33,634 nt of DNA from a virus: IMG/VR virus record IMGVR_UViG_3300006751_000064, positions 1-33,634 of that record; one strand, written 5' to 3'. Below are positions 19,001 to 27,400 of this stretch, in pieces. The translations under genes were made by a program, and so were the position numbers. Every line of letters starts with the position of its first letter. The stretch's first letter is position 1. The notes under the pieces were generated by a model. The model ran no database searches. It saw only the letters and a program-made list of their open reading frames with translations, and had not been told where the DNA came from.

Positions 19001-19794
19001 TTTCTACTCCTACTGGTATAGGAGGAACTCCTCTTGCTGGTATTGGAACAACTGCTAGAGCAACTGCAACTGCAACTATTGATGCAGATGGAGTTGTTAG
19101 TGGAATTACTATTACTAGTCCTGGACTTGCATATACTAATTTGAGTGTTCCTTCAGTAGTAATTTCTGCTCCAACATATGTTAGAGAAGAAAATACTCTT
19201 GATTCATATAGTGGTGATTATGGAATTATTTCTGGAATTGGTACAACATCTTATACGGGTGTAACTACGGGTATTACCTTTGATTTGTTTATTCCTCAAC
19301 TTTCTCCATTGAGAAATGATAAGATTACAAGTCCTGATGCAATTACGGTATGTGGTCTACAGACTGGTCACTTCTTTATGCTTAACGGAACTAATCTTGG
19401 TAGCGGTGTTACATCTATAGATGCCGCAGGTAATTATGTTGGTGTTGGAACAACTGCTCTTGATAATGTATATGAAGTTGCGCACTACACTGGAATAACT
19501 ACTGTTGGATTTGGTTCAACAGTTCCTGGACCATTGTTAAGGGTAACCACAAGAGTTCATGGATGGAATGGATTAGATGTTGTTGTAGGATGTTCTTCTA
19601 TGGGTCAGGGTATTAGTAGTTCCTTTATAGGCGAATATAGTTGGGGTAAACTCCAATTTAAGGGTAGAATGAGATCAATAGCATACCCAGTTTCTTTGGT
19701 TGATGGTATTACAGGAATCCAAACAGGACCTCAAATTAAGAGGAAGATTGCACTGAAAGCAACGAATTACGTTGATACAGTATTAGATTCTTGA
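7066..19794 (+). CDS. gp7: Giant gp7-like baseplate wedge protein, 4242 aa
   Basis: The largest gene here, about four times the 1032 residues of T4 gp7. It is identified by position between gp6 and gp8 and by residues about 160-250. There FYNARGTDEGFKIMFKSLFN and the following EEVDI resemble the conserved C-terminal part of T4 gp7 (the FYSTKG...LFKVLYNEEVEI stretch). The rest is marine-phage material: GGxGY beta repeats at about 750-825, 1109-1205, 2182-2280, 3504 and 3960-4037; a YHYH domain at about 1215-1440 with GWAYDGLPIYGPYGY at 1306-1320; two FNG/NGxxQ modules near 3392 and 3709; and many GIGTT words throughout. It should be an oversized peripheral wedge protein that may reach beyond the baseplate. 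It has no internal frameshift and no SD. Confidence 0.8.
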   Translation: MATKRVQLNKIVRDQMPSHIREDNPLVGEFLSQYYQGQEYQGGPLDIIHNLDSYIQLNKSGSLVGFTTIMNPVGLFDTEISVKSTQGFPDSYGLIQIDDEVITYTGIGTTAFKGCVRGFSGITSFRNPDEPEEFIFTVSAASTHAVGVGTSGGQVLNLSSRFLEEFLRKSKQQFLPGFQKDLNPSLNQAQFIRHSQDFYNARGTDEGFKIMFKSLFNEEVDIIRPADYVISPSDANYRKTRDMIVEPIQGDPNDLVNKTLFQDPVENLSRAYGPISMVERIRVGLLTDTYYKISVDASFGTKDGSTELLYGTFGVHANSRAVGSVSVGQTYIDVDSTIGFPQKGGLTFKYKNGTTGICTYSSTNITQFLGVAGITTTIKNTEPIKQNAFAYALGQADSTAGVSTDGLRVRITSVLHDVEVPKTFYQKKGSRIKLKSLGKVAHIDDHKSNNWIYNISPRYNVNTITLQDASNNTYEVTTEDFHRIRIGDVLTVNTKDSSLDTTYTVTDVMSNLILRIRGAAIGNLSAVDSITKTIKKPTSTLHPHLNNYTANIQNVYITEVGYAHTQYTTKNLVASNSLPSFSDSTLEPNTQKITLSGTFNGSDTIIGITTGTHDHNFFTGDAIYYTPQKAANGTIMSFMFDGGNGGEGLYFIERINHNDIKLAKSNSNLYDGNYVTISQATVQTTVTNNTFEKYDFHNKQVLPQKLLREFSIPVYDGKKYETTIGYNGMLINGVEVISYKSKDLVYYGTLKNINVTGGGYNYDVMTPPFLAVNDGVGVGATGYVSTKGSFAEIRVLDPGFDYTEVPTISISGGNGEGATAECKVSTVPHQVVFNAGPLSQTVAITTTVVKNSLGINTEGNYNVGFLTYHKFRNYERVIYDTFGEKALSGFDTGAFYYVNTTQPDGTANANGTWVGNTGYTWYENKTVRLHTDLNECIAGVNTLPFNGFGEGNHVLRSLNGKAQVTSIKVTDPGEGYENKHKTCGPTGINTALDIITIWNHDYKSGEVIEYKSDPDGVSIEGLSSDKEYYVNVLDQNSFKLSTVGIGTTVKDFYYKTKQYENLRSVGLATHNFNYPPIKVEVSGIVGIDSIEGKTFECIPQPLVRGEITSIHLTDNGVGYGASEILNFNRQPRIDMYTGRNGELMPIVHNGEIIDVAINNRGDSYNTPPAISVVGVGTGAELVPEIVDGKIVNVKINKKGVGYGVSTTALNVEPAGEYGIFLADLDTWQVNEVQKNYANIDGSDVFLEKALRGNQELECSYAYAPRSLRKVIYQNDAVGDQLYGIEDLSLLNGLTEEDKSRHSPIIGWAYDGLPIYGPYGYENSSGGGITQLRSGYSVDYKEHRPPLGVFPAEFFLEDFTWNSSTDEKYLDENNGRYGITPEFPKGTYAYFSTFDTTLTSGNLPSGAPDPFVNYKRPAFPYLLGKYYGAQPNNFNTLSRNNQEEINLNQTSWVRNTEPYELLQDDSYYDYVKQSYKYIDQETIVKYAEEGSIDKVGIVTGGKNYAIGDQLIFEDKVADNFGAVAKVSKVVGPGIGTIKVTNTKLVNIELYPSDRDKWFVGFHTTPVGIQNNDLVYLAGINTTNSGLAGRSFKVGISSGQWIVTRAIGTIAATGIVTYFNIAGALPNPNDKLNTQEIRENDILRIGAGTTTVSTDIGYQEQVKVLKVDKRSSRIRVLRQYNDTVGIAHTIRTVVNEDPRCFLINAGFSTSFDGNIQHEYYFDPRESVGLSTVAGVGIGTTTIIENPGGGRSKVFLPARSIYLPNHKLNTGDQVYYNRNTGNSIGIATNASNTGSVNPYTTNLPENVPLFVARLGDDYIGLSTVRVSIGNSGGTNSYDTYVGAATSTKDQGLLFFLGIGTGRYHSLSVKYADTVIAGIEKNLITVSTAGTHGLSHYDDVYLTVDAGISTNVPIKYNKTNRKLIARTLDFTASGITTATAEEGVVSAIEILKHELHTGERVIHTSTDPADGLINDEEYFVYVINKDKIKLCGSRFQAYQRRPKFIPIQGSKSGMLNVVNPPLEFYKNGTVTFDLSDSSLSYTQGATVYPAFSFHLYKDSNFVHEYDSNEMETTFNVVRTGTVGIDGKLTLTVNQYTPKVLYYNLVANTSVDNLQVNKELVLDTKIEGNNLISIKGSRYAGQFSILATSPNTFEYDIKQYPEVPEYTAPSSKLDYETTSKTAYGSIGYVALADKGRGYKRLPGITTVSTKSGSGALLEASSETIGKIKTTEIENIGFDYPCDFTMRPQSKLPQIIKIEALSGLKFVGITSYGRGYNQPPALVVLDGVTRKKIDDVDLRYNLETPDEPGYVDIIQNTYGLSNVTPFIVPVNNPNGIRVTNLVYDSSTDKVTATLKVAYSIRDNFPIEIGDKLFVENVSVGIGSTGQGYDSQYYDYQAFEVESVHPNLGNVGIVTYSMNGLVPSGAIPGNFNSALSSGILVQEKFFPQFNPQLKPNVFNANEVVKSESSTGPVQGLAYEWDAASRWLTVEASNDFEVGKLIESLDSGAKGIIKEIVLTFDTNYLLDYYSLVDNGWEYNTGFLNDPLQKVHDNEYYQSFSYAVKSRVFYDKWKDIVNTLNHTAGFQKFSQLQVESKLPDGNATDLRVGLAGTVTGIINLQNEESLHNINSFDLVTENLKDRDPAAGFFSDEVTFQNRILIDYAESVGNRVLKIDDLSPQFRSRPRLEPWMEVGRWDISNNKENRFIVYIRDRLFTQERQIMMVNALYDPLSGYSMSNQYGAVDTVVDLGQMDTVVDGDEAILQFHPRKYEFNNYNVISLSYNLDELGLTTSLTAVGSTTIGSSATPPGALVSIGASVVLGSGGTEVEICTVGTASTTGIALTTTAAGTQQNQLFNPRSAKIIVSVATTNDTAEYTEISMIHDGTNVEWHDYGQLSIHSRRDPLVGGSLGTFRPYLVGVGTTASLRVGYTPNAGIQTAWVNTMTIGFSSESFTGIGTYGLKNGQMISKSTSIASAGVGQTVGIASYINEFDGAYCIVQVKDTTNDRYEFCEVMMVDDDTSVYLTEYGNLQIGSGAFLGIGTIGGKRTGTVSELTYTPPANTAVEVKTFINALKVEENSADPALVELQSGSIRSGFDIYDGTFYSKKTEFDILHGGNEVFRRNFNAVDTEIISLTNNTIALPDHYFVSGEEVVYTVKDSGEATGIGTTGKAIGIAATYFPGIGATLTYLPSSVFIIKKSESSIQFARSAQDALVNPPVPIDFTTVGIGTSHSVKSRNGTENTRALIAIDNIIQSPIVSSGIAASLSQDLGASEDVAYFTGITSFYSGDDVKVDDEMMKIVQIGYGSTNGVKVHRHWLGTNIVGHSSHAKVTKLSGDYNIIGNQLSFSDAPYGNEPPVGYSTSRPNDRDWVGITTYSHFSGRVFMRSGVKGSDYDAYTTNYVLDDISQQFNGQRKTFSLEVDGSTVTGISTQNGIVLVNGILQGSGDLSDYTLSEISGITSITYTGTAASVQYDVNNANIPVGGLIVSVGSTEGFGYQPLVSAGATLHFNNIGVVTAVSIGNSGSGYRVLPGNVGVGSTAPGGVGIATVVKVGVALSTTGNPTIQYIGTAAVHNGAVVSIAITQTNPISGIGTQNPGTVGTGQSTFNAIIDNPIPYQDIPLWYSSSSPTGGIGTLARANVKVSQGSSIIDFEITSLGYGYGAGQILTLPTRDTSPGLAYADGQCVVGIPTVSGGTVSEFKLTLEKVKHDEFNMWTMGELDALDDFSSYFDGARKSFPITLGGESYAIQGRKGSNISIQETIILTINDVLQVPGEGFVFNGGASITLSEAPKVGDTCRFFFYRGTGGEDVKDRDIVETVKMGDDLVLSYDRKFNGTRDLLQFPRTVSEVKSSDQVDTNQYFGYGLGDDDTEVRPVNWMKQLEDKYIDGRIVRKDRPLQEPNIFPTAYLIQPIGVGSTAVWVDNCKPMFDPENENPINRDFQKDIEIVNASSHYDKFAGAAGTSVVSAAGTVSSITLSTGGKGYSIAPEVRISTPTGIGGTPLAGIGTTARATATATIDADGVVSGITITSPGLAYTNLSVPSVVISAPTYVREENTLDSYSGDYGIISGIGTTSYTGVTTGITFDLFIPQLSPLRNDKITSPDAITVCGLQTGHFFMLNGTNLGSGVTSIDAAGNYVGVGTTALDNVYEVAHYTGITTVGFGSTVPGPLLRVTTRVHGWNGLDVVVGCSSMGQGISSSFIGEYSWGKLQFKGRMRSIAYPVSLVDGITGIQTGPQIKRKIALKATNYVDTVLDS

Positions 19795-19812
19795 TTTCTT
19801 TAATAATTGTTG

Positions 19813-19820
19813 TCTAAATA
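19813..19820 (+). promoter_or_regulatory. Late promoter-like TCTAAATA before gp8
   Basis: Lies in the 57-bp gap between the giant gene and gp8, about 31 bases before the gp8 start. The surrounding 11-mer TGTCTAAATAG is identical to 4458-4468. Confidence 0.5.
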
Positions 19821-19851
19821 GATAAAATTAGTATTACTAAACGTAGGTTCA

Positions 19852-21402
19852 ATGTCTGCTATTATAACTGATCAAATTCGAATATTGAATGCGAAGAATT
19901 TTGTTGCTGGTGTTTCCACCAATATTAATTCTTACTATGCCTTTGTTGGTTTACCTAATCCAACAAGTCTTCAGTCAGATTGGGATTCTGCACCGCCAGC
20001 TCCAGTGGATTCTTTTACATCGTATAATGATTATTATGATACGATGATTGCGGTTAAGAAGATAACTCCTGACGACATTAAGCAGGTTGTTCAGAAGAAT
20101 CAGTGGAGTTCTGGTACAACTTATGATCTATATCGACAGGATTATAGCATTACTAATGCTCCTAAGAACTCTGGTGGAACTACGTTATATACAGCGAATT
20201 ATTTTATTGTTAATAGTGACTATAGAGTCTATATTTGTTTGCAGAATGGAACAACACCAGAAACACCTGATGGAAAACCTTCTCTTGACGAACCAACCTT
20301 TACGGACTTAGAACCAAGAATTGCTGGTACTTCTGGTGACGGTTATATTTGGAAGTATCTTTATAGTATCAAACCAGCAGACCTTATTAAATTTGATTCT
20401 ACTGACTTTATGCCAGTTCCTGCGAATTGGGAATCTAATGTAGAAGATAGTGCTATTAGACTTAACGCTGTTGATGGTGGTATTAAAATTGTTGTTATTA
20501 AAAATAGAGGAACTGGTATTGGTACTGCTAACCAGACTTATACAAGAGTTCCAATTAAAGGTGATGGATTTGATGCAGAGTGTACTGTTGTTGTTAATAA
20601 TGACCAGCAAATTGAAAGTGTAACGGTTTCAAACGAAGGATATGGATATACTTATGGTAGTGTTGACTTAGCTGCAGGTTCAGTTCCAACACCAACCACT
20701 TCACCGACTCTTGATGTGATTGTACCTCCTCCTGGAGGGCACGGTAAAGACATTTATCGTGAATTGGGTGCTACTATGGCACTAATGTATGCACGAATTG
20801 AGAATGATGCAGAAAACCCAGACTTTATAACAGGAAACCAAATCGCTCGAATTGGTATTATTGAAAATCCATATGCATGGGGTTCAACTCAGTTGCTTAC
20901 TCTTGATAAAGCGGCTGCTACTTATGCTATGAGATTGACTGGTATTGGATACAGTTCCACGACATTTACTGGGGACAGTATAGTTACACAGACAACTGGA
21001 ACTGGTGTTACTGCTATTGGTAAAGTTATTAGTTACGATCAAATTACTGGGGTTCTAAAGTATTGGCAAGACCGTACTATGGCGGGATTTAGTACCGTTG
21101 GTGTTGCATTAACAAATCCAATTTATGGATACGACACGACAAGATTTACTGCAGACCCAGCTGCAGGTGGAGATAGGATCATCGTTGGAGGTAGTGCTAA
21201 CCTATCAATTAGCACAGCATTTGCAGGTCTCTCTACTTCAATAAATAATAGAACATATTACCTTGGACAATCATTTACTAAAGGATTGGCAAATCCAGAG
21301 ATTGACAAATATTCTGGAAATATGATTTACATTGATCAAAGACCATCTATTACTAGATCTTCTAATCAAAAGGAAGACATCAAAATTATATTGCAGTTCT
21401 AA
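19852..21402 (+). CDS. gp8: Baseplate wedge subunit gp8
   Basis: A 516-residue protein recognised by its two ends. The N-terminus (ITDQIRILNAKNFVAGV, then YYAFVGLPNP and a W-D-APP block) and the middle (DGYIWKYLYSIKPADL) match the gp8 layout. The last 30 residues (SGNMIYIDQRPSITR, then EDIKIILQF) correspond to T4 gp8 SGEMIYMENRPP...EEINILFTF. T4 gp8 has 334 residues; the extra length includes a GGxGY-type beta insert around 205-290 (SVTVSNEGYGYTYGS) before the conserved PPGGHGKDIYRELGA. gp8 dimers form part of the wedge with gp6, gp7 and gp10. The next ATG is six bases after its stop. Confidence 0.92.
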   Translation: MSAIITDQIRILNAKNFVAGVSTNINSYYAFVGLPNPTSLQSDWDSAPPAPVDSFTSYNDYYDTMIAVKKITPDDIKQVVQKNQWSSGTTYDLYRQDYSITNAPKNSGGTTLYTANYFIVNSDYRVYICLQNGTTPETPDGKPSLDEPTFTDLEPRIAGTSGDGYIWKYLYSIKPADLIKFDSTDFMPVPANWESNVEDSAIRLNAVDGGIKIVVIKNRGTGIGTANQTYTRVPIKGDGFDAECTVVVNNDQQIESVTVSNEGYGYTYGSVDLAAGSVPTPTTSPTLDVIVPPPGGHGKDIYRELGATMALMYARIENDAENPDFITGNQIARIGIIENPYAWGSTQLLTLDKAAATYAMRLTGIGYSSTTFTGDSIVTQTTGTGVTAIGKVISYDQITGVLKYWQDRTMAGFSTVGVALTNPIYGYDTTRFTADPAAGGDRIIVGGSANLSISTAFAGLSTSINNRTYYLGQSFTKGLANPEIDKYSGNMIYIDQRPSITRSSNQKEDIKIILQF

Positions 21403-21408
21403 TTAACT

Positions 21409-24400
21409 ATGGCTCAACAAACCAATTTAAACGTTTCACCATATTTTGATGATTTTGATCCAAAATCTGGATATCATAAGGTGCTTTTCAAACCTGGATA
21501 TCCTGTTCAGGCTAGAGAATTAAGTGGAATGCAGTCTATTCTGCAGAATCAACTTGAGAAGTTTGGTCAACACTTCTTTAAAGAAGGTGCAAAGGTAATT
21601 CCTGGAAATACTGCATATTCTCCAGAATATTTTGCTGTAGAACTGAATAACACTCATCTAGGAGTGCCTGTCGATTATTATATTGAACAATTAGTTGGTA
21701 GAAAAATAATTGGATTAACCACAGGTGTAACTGCAATTATTAATAAGGTCTTAGAGGCAGAGATGTCTGAAAGGGGTAATTTGACCATTTATGTTTCATA
21801 TATTTCAGCTGGTGTTGAAGATAGTTCTATAAAAGTGTTTAATGATGGGGAACTTTTAACTGCAGATAGTGACATAACCTCTGGTCCAGAGAATAATGCT
21901 TATATACCTTCAGGGGAATCATTTGCATCATGTATACCGAATGATGCAACTTCTACTGCAGCATCCTTTTCAATATCAAATGGTGTTTACTTTATAAGAG
22001 GAAATTTTGTAAATGTAGAAGATGAAACTATTATTTTAAGTCAATATGATAATTCTCCTAATGGTAGAATTGGTTTAAGAATTGAAGAAGATATTATTAA
22101 CGCTGATGAGGATGAAACCCTATCAGACAACTCTAAAGGATTTAATAACTATGCTGCACCTGGTGCAGACCGTTTAAAGATTACATGTAGTTTATATTCA
22201 AAACCGTTAGATGATTTTAATGACTCCAATTTTATTGAATTAGCAGTTATTGAAGATGGGACTCTGCAGAGTCAAACCACTAACACCAAATATAATTATA
22301 TCGCAGATGAACTTGCACGTAGAACACATGCAGAGTCTGGTGATTATACTGTAACTCCTTTTGATGTTATCGTAAAAAATTCTTTAAATGATCATCTTGG
22401 AAATAATGGTGTTTATGATGCTGGTCAATTTACTTCCGGTGGAGAATTAGCCAGTGACGATCTTGCAATATATCAGTTTGGTCCAGGTAAGGCATTTGTA
22501 AAGGGATATGAGATAGAAACAATTAGTTCTACTTATATGGATGTTCCAAAACCAAGAACAACTAAGAGATTAGAAGGTCAACAAGTTCAATATAAAACAG
22601 GAAGTACCTTATCAGTTAATAATGTTAAGGGATTGCCTACGATTGGAATTGGTAATACTTATATTGTCAGTTTAAGGAGTGAAAGAATAGGAATTGGTCA
22701 ATCTCTAAGTACAGCATCAGGTCAAGAAATTGGTGTTGCTAGGGTTTATGATTGTGCGTTAGAATCTGGTTCATATTCAACCTCAAATAATAATCAGAAT
22801 ATTTGGGATATTTCCCTTTATGATGTTCAATTATCTTCTCGTATAACATTAAATGAAATAGTTTCCCTTAGTATTCCAACTTATGTAAAAGGAAAGTATA
22901 GTGGTGCTACTGGATTCTTGAAGGATGCAGTTACTAATAGTACTTCTTTAGATATTTATGAAAAGTCTGGAGAATTTTTAGCTAATGAACCATTTGAATT
23001 TAATGGTACACCAAACAATCGGGTTGCTATTGCAGTAACTTCCTATGGAATGGGTGATGTTAAATCAATTTATGGTGGACCAGATTTAGGTAATGTTGGT
23101 TCTGCAAGTACATTTAATTCAGACACACTACAAAAACCTCATTTTACAATTGGTGGTGCTAGTATTACCGCTAGAGCACAAGCAACTGGAAAATCTGTAG
23201 TTACTAGTGAGAATCCATTATTCCCAGGAGATCTAAAAGTAAATAATATTCTTCAATTTGGTGGATTTGGAAACAATGAATCTTCATATGCAAGAATTAC
23301 TGATGTAACAACTACTAGTGTTAGTATAACTGGAGTTACAACTGTTACTGGAGTTGTAGAAGGGGAAATACCTCAGGTTGGTGCTACTACTTTGTATGTT
23401 CCAAATATGCAAGTTATAAGTACTCCAATTTCAGAGTCAACAGAGACTAGTTTATATACATTAATGCCCAAACCCTTTATTTCTGATGTTGATTTAGAAG
23501 ATGCAGTATTGACTATTAGAAAAGCGTATACTGTTGATGTAGATGGTACAAATGGTCAACTTACAACATTATTGGTTACAGACACAAATGAATCATTTAC
23601 TCCTTATGATGAAGAGAGATATGCATTTACTAGATCAGATGGTACAACGGTAGCACTTACTGACGATATGTTCTTGTTTACTGCAGGGGCTACTCAGTTG
23701 CAACTTAAGAATTTAGGATCTTCAGATATTGGGGCTACATTAATAGCAACATTAAAGAAATCTAAACCAACTGCAAAGATTAAGAGAAAGAATAGAGTAA
23801 ATTCTATTATTGTTAATGCTTCAAAACTTACACAGTCTGGTATTGGTGCAACAACTAAGAATGATGGTTTGGTTCCTGGTAATTTCCCAATAGGAACTAG
23901 AGTTCAAGATGAAAAAATTGTATTAAATTATGGAGATATTGTTGATATTCTTGGTATTTTTGAATCTAATGATGTTGGTAATGCAACTGCACCAAAGATG
24001 ATTCTATCTTCATTAACCGGTTCTTCTGGAAAAACTGAAGATTTGGTTGTGGGTGAGAAAATAATTGGAGAAAATAGTGGTGCTATAGCATATTGTGCAG
24101 AAAAGATAACTAATGCACAAATCACATATCTTACTCAGAATGAAACTGGATTTGAAGAAGGTGAAGCAGTTACTTTTGAAGAATCAAAAGTTAAAGGTAT
24201 TGTAACGACATTAGATGCACCTAGTCGGAATATAAGTGCAAACTATAGTTTTGATAGTGGTCAAAAAAGTACGTTCTATGATTATGGATTTATTCAAAGA
24301 CGAACTAATGCTAAAGCACCAACAAAGAGTTTAAAAATTTATTTCACCAATGGTTATTATGAGGATAACGATGAAGGTGATATTACAACAAAGAATTCTT

Positions 24401-27400
24401 ATGATACTTGGGATTATTCTGCTGATATTCAGACTATTAATGGTGAAAGAAATACTGATTCAATTGATATAAGACCGAAAGTTGGTACATATACTGTAGT
24501 TGAGGGTGCAAGATCACCATTAGAATTCTATGGTAGATCCTTCACTGCATCGGGAAATTCAGCTGCTAATATTTTGGCATCTGATGAATCTATTATTACA
24601 AATTTCTCATTCTATCTTGGTAGAACTGATAGAGTTTTCTTATCAAAAACTGGAAATTTCCAAATTCAATATGGTGATCCAGCAGAAAAACCAGTACAAC
24701 CTGTAGGGATTGATGACGCATTAGAAATTGCAACAATATCGTTACCTCCTTATCTTTTCATTATGGAGGATTCTACAGTTGACTTCTTATCTCATAAGAG
24801 ATATAGAATGAGGGATATTAGAGATCTTGAGAACAGAATCAAGAATCTTGAATATTATACTTCTTTGTCCATGCTTGAATCAGAAACAGCAAATTTATTT
24901 GTTCCTGATGCTGATGGTTTAAATAAATTTAAATCAGGATTCTTTGTTGATAATTTTACATCTATTAGAGCACAAGAAGATGATGTTAAATTAAGGAATA
25001 GTATAGATCCTCAAGAACAAGAAATGAGGCCACAACACTATACAAGTTCTATTGATTTGATGGTTGGACCCGTTGAAGGTATTGATGCTAGTACAGATAC
25101 TGAATTTTTAGTACCAGAAGGTACAAATATAAGGAAAGGTGCAGGTGTTGTTACACTTGATTATACTGAAAAGGAATGGTTGAGTCAGCAATTTGCAACT
25201 AGAACAGAAAGTGTTACTCCATTCTTGGTAAGTTTCTGGCAATTATCTGTAAAATTAACACCATCGTCTGATACTTGGACAGATACTGCAAGAATTAAAG
25301 CAAAAATCACTAAAACTGAAGGTAATTTTGCTGGAATTATGGCCCAGGCTCAAAATCAGTGGGGAGTTGATCCACAAACTGGTCTTAGTCCAATTTTATG
25401 GAATGCTTGGGAGACTAATTGGACAGGACAAAGGCATAATGATCGTCATGAGCAAAGGGACGTGAAAAAAACTAAGAAAAAACGGGTTATTATTAAAAGA
25501 GGATGGATTAATGGTGGTAGAGGAAGATCAAGAATACGAGATGATAAAATTACTAAAGTTAAAACCTTACAAACTACAACTAGGGATACTTATGATACCG
25601 GAGTTTCTACTAGAGATGGTATCAAAAAGATAGTTACTGAACAATGGGATAATGAATCTTTAGGAGATAAGGTTGTTAGTAGAGACATTGTTACGATAAT
25701 GCGCTCTAGGAATGTTGAGTTTAGATGTACTAAGACTAAACCATTAACACAACTTTATGCATTCTTTGATAATCAAGCTGTAACAAAATATTGTACTCCA
25801 AAACTACTGGAGATCACTATGAATAGTGGTAAATTCCGTGTAGGTGAAACTGTTATTGGGACAATGCCTGGATCTGGTGTACAACCAGAAGGTACTGATA
25901 AAGCTTTCATAAAGTTTAGAGTTGCACAGGCAAACCATAGGACTGGACCATATAATGCACCAAAAGAGGTTTATAAGAAAAATCCTTATCAATCTCAAGT
26001 TGGAGCAACTGGACTTGAAACATTCTTAGGAACACCTGGAACTGTTCAACTTAAGAGTTCTGGTAGTGCAGATATGCCTTCTACATATTCAGCAACTTCT
26101 ACAATATTGAATATTGATACATTCTCACTATCTGACCAACCACAAGGTGGTTACTTTGGATATGCTAGTACGGGGATGGAGTTAAGAGGAAATTCGAGTG
26201 GAGCTCAAGCAAAAGTTAGCAACTTGAGATTGGTATCTGATCTTAGTGCTAATCTAGTTGGAACTTACTATATTCCAAATCCAAATACGGGCAATCATCC
26301 TAAATTTGAAACTGGAGTGAGGACATTTACTTTAATTGATAATCAGAATAACGATCAAAATGATACTGATACGTTTGGTTCAGATAATTACACTGCTAGT
26401 GGAACTTTAGAAACAGTTCAAGAAACAATTATTTCTACTAGAAATGCTGTAGTTACTCAGAAAAATCACAGTGCAACAAAATCAGCTGAGAGATTTAGTG
26501 GTTCTAAAGTTATTGCGAAAGATGTTGTTATTAGTACTAGAGATAGTGTAAAGGAAGGAAAACCACGTTGGTATGACCCTCTAGCACAATCCTTCCAGGT
26601 TACAGAAGATAAAGGGATCTTTGTTACTAGTTGCGATATTTACTTCAAGACTAAGGATGACATGGATATTCCCATGACTTTCCAACTTAGAACAATGAAG
26701 GATGGTACTCCAACACAAAAGGTTATACCATTCTCCGAAATTGTTAAGAGTCCCGATCAGATTAATCTTTCATCAACAGGAACTGTTGCAACTACGTTTG
26801 AATTTGAAGCACCGGTGTATCTTGCGGGAGCAAATACAGAATATGCAATTTGTCTCGCATCGTGGTCAACGAAATATCAAGTGTTTATTTCTAGAATTGG
26901 AGAGTCTGATTTATTAACTGATGAATTTATTTCTCAGCAGCCTTATTTGGGATCACTCTTTAAATCGCAGAATGCTTCAACTTGGGATGCTTCTCAGTGG
27001 GAAGACCTTAAGTTTAAGATGCGAAGAGCAATATTTAAGACAAATGGAACTATGGAGGTTTATAATCCAGTTCTATCTGAAGGTAATGCACAAATTCCGG
27101 TATTGCAACCAAATTCTATTAACGTACAATCAAGAATGATTAGAATTGGTATAGGATCAACTCTTCAAGATACTGATCTTACTATTGGTAATACTATTAA
27201 CCAAACTGGATCCAATGCAACTGGAGATTATGTTGGAAATGCTGGTATTGGAACTAGTGCGATGGGAGTTATTAATGCTGGTTTGGGATATACTCCAAGT
27301 GCAGGTGAGTATGGATTTATCGGTGTTGGACTTACTAATGTAACATCTAGTGGCGATTATATGTATGCTGATGTATTTGTTGCTGATGGTGTAGCAGTTG

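Noticed and set aside
7066-19794. Repeated GIGTT-type words as a CRISPR or DNA-level tandem array
   Set aside because: The words vary in codons and spacing and stay in frame; they are protein-level repeats of a structural protein, not spaced DNA repeats.
20308-20610. 100-residue minus-strand frame within gp8
   Set aside because: Low-complexity Asn/Ser/Thr product that is a complement shadow of the gp8 coding strand.
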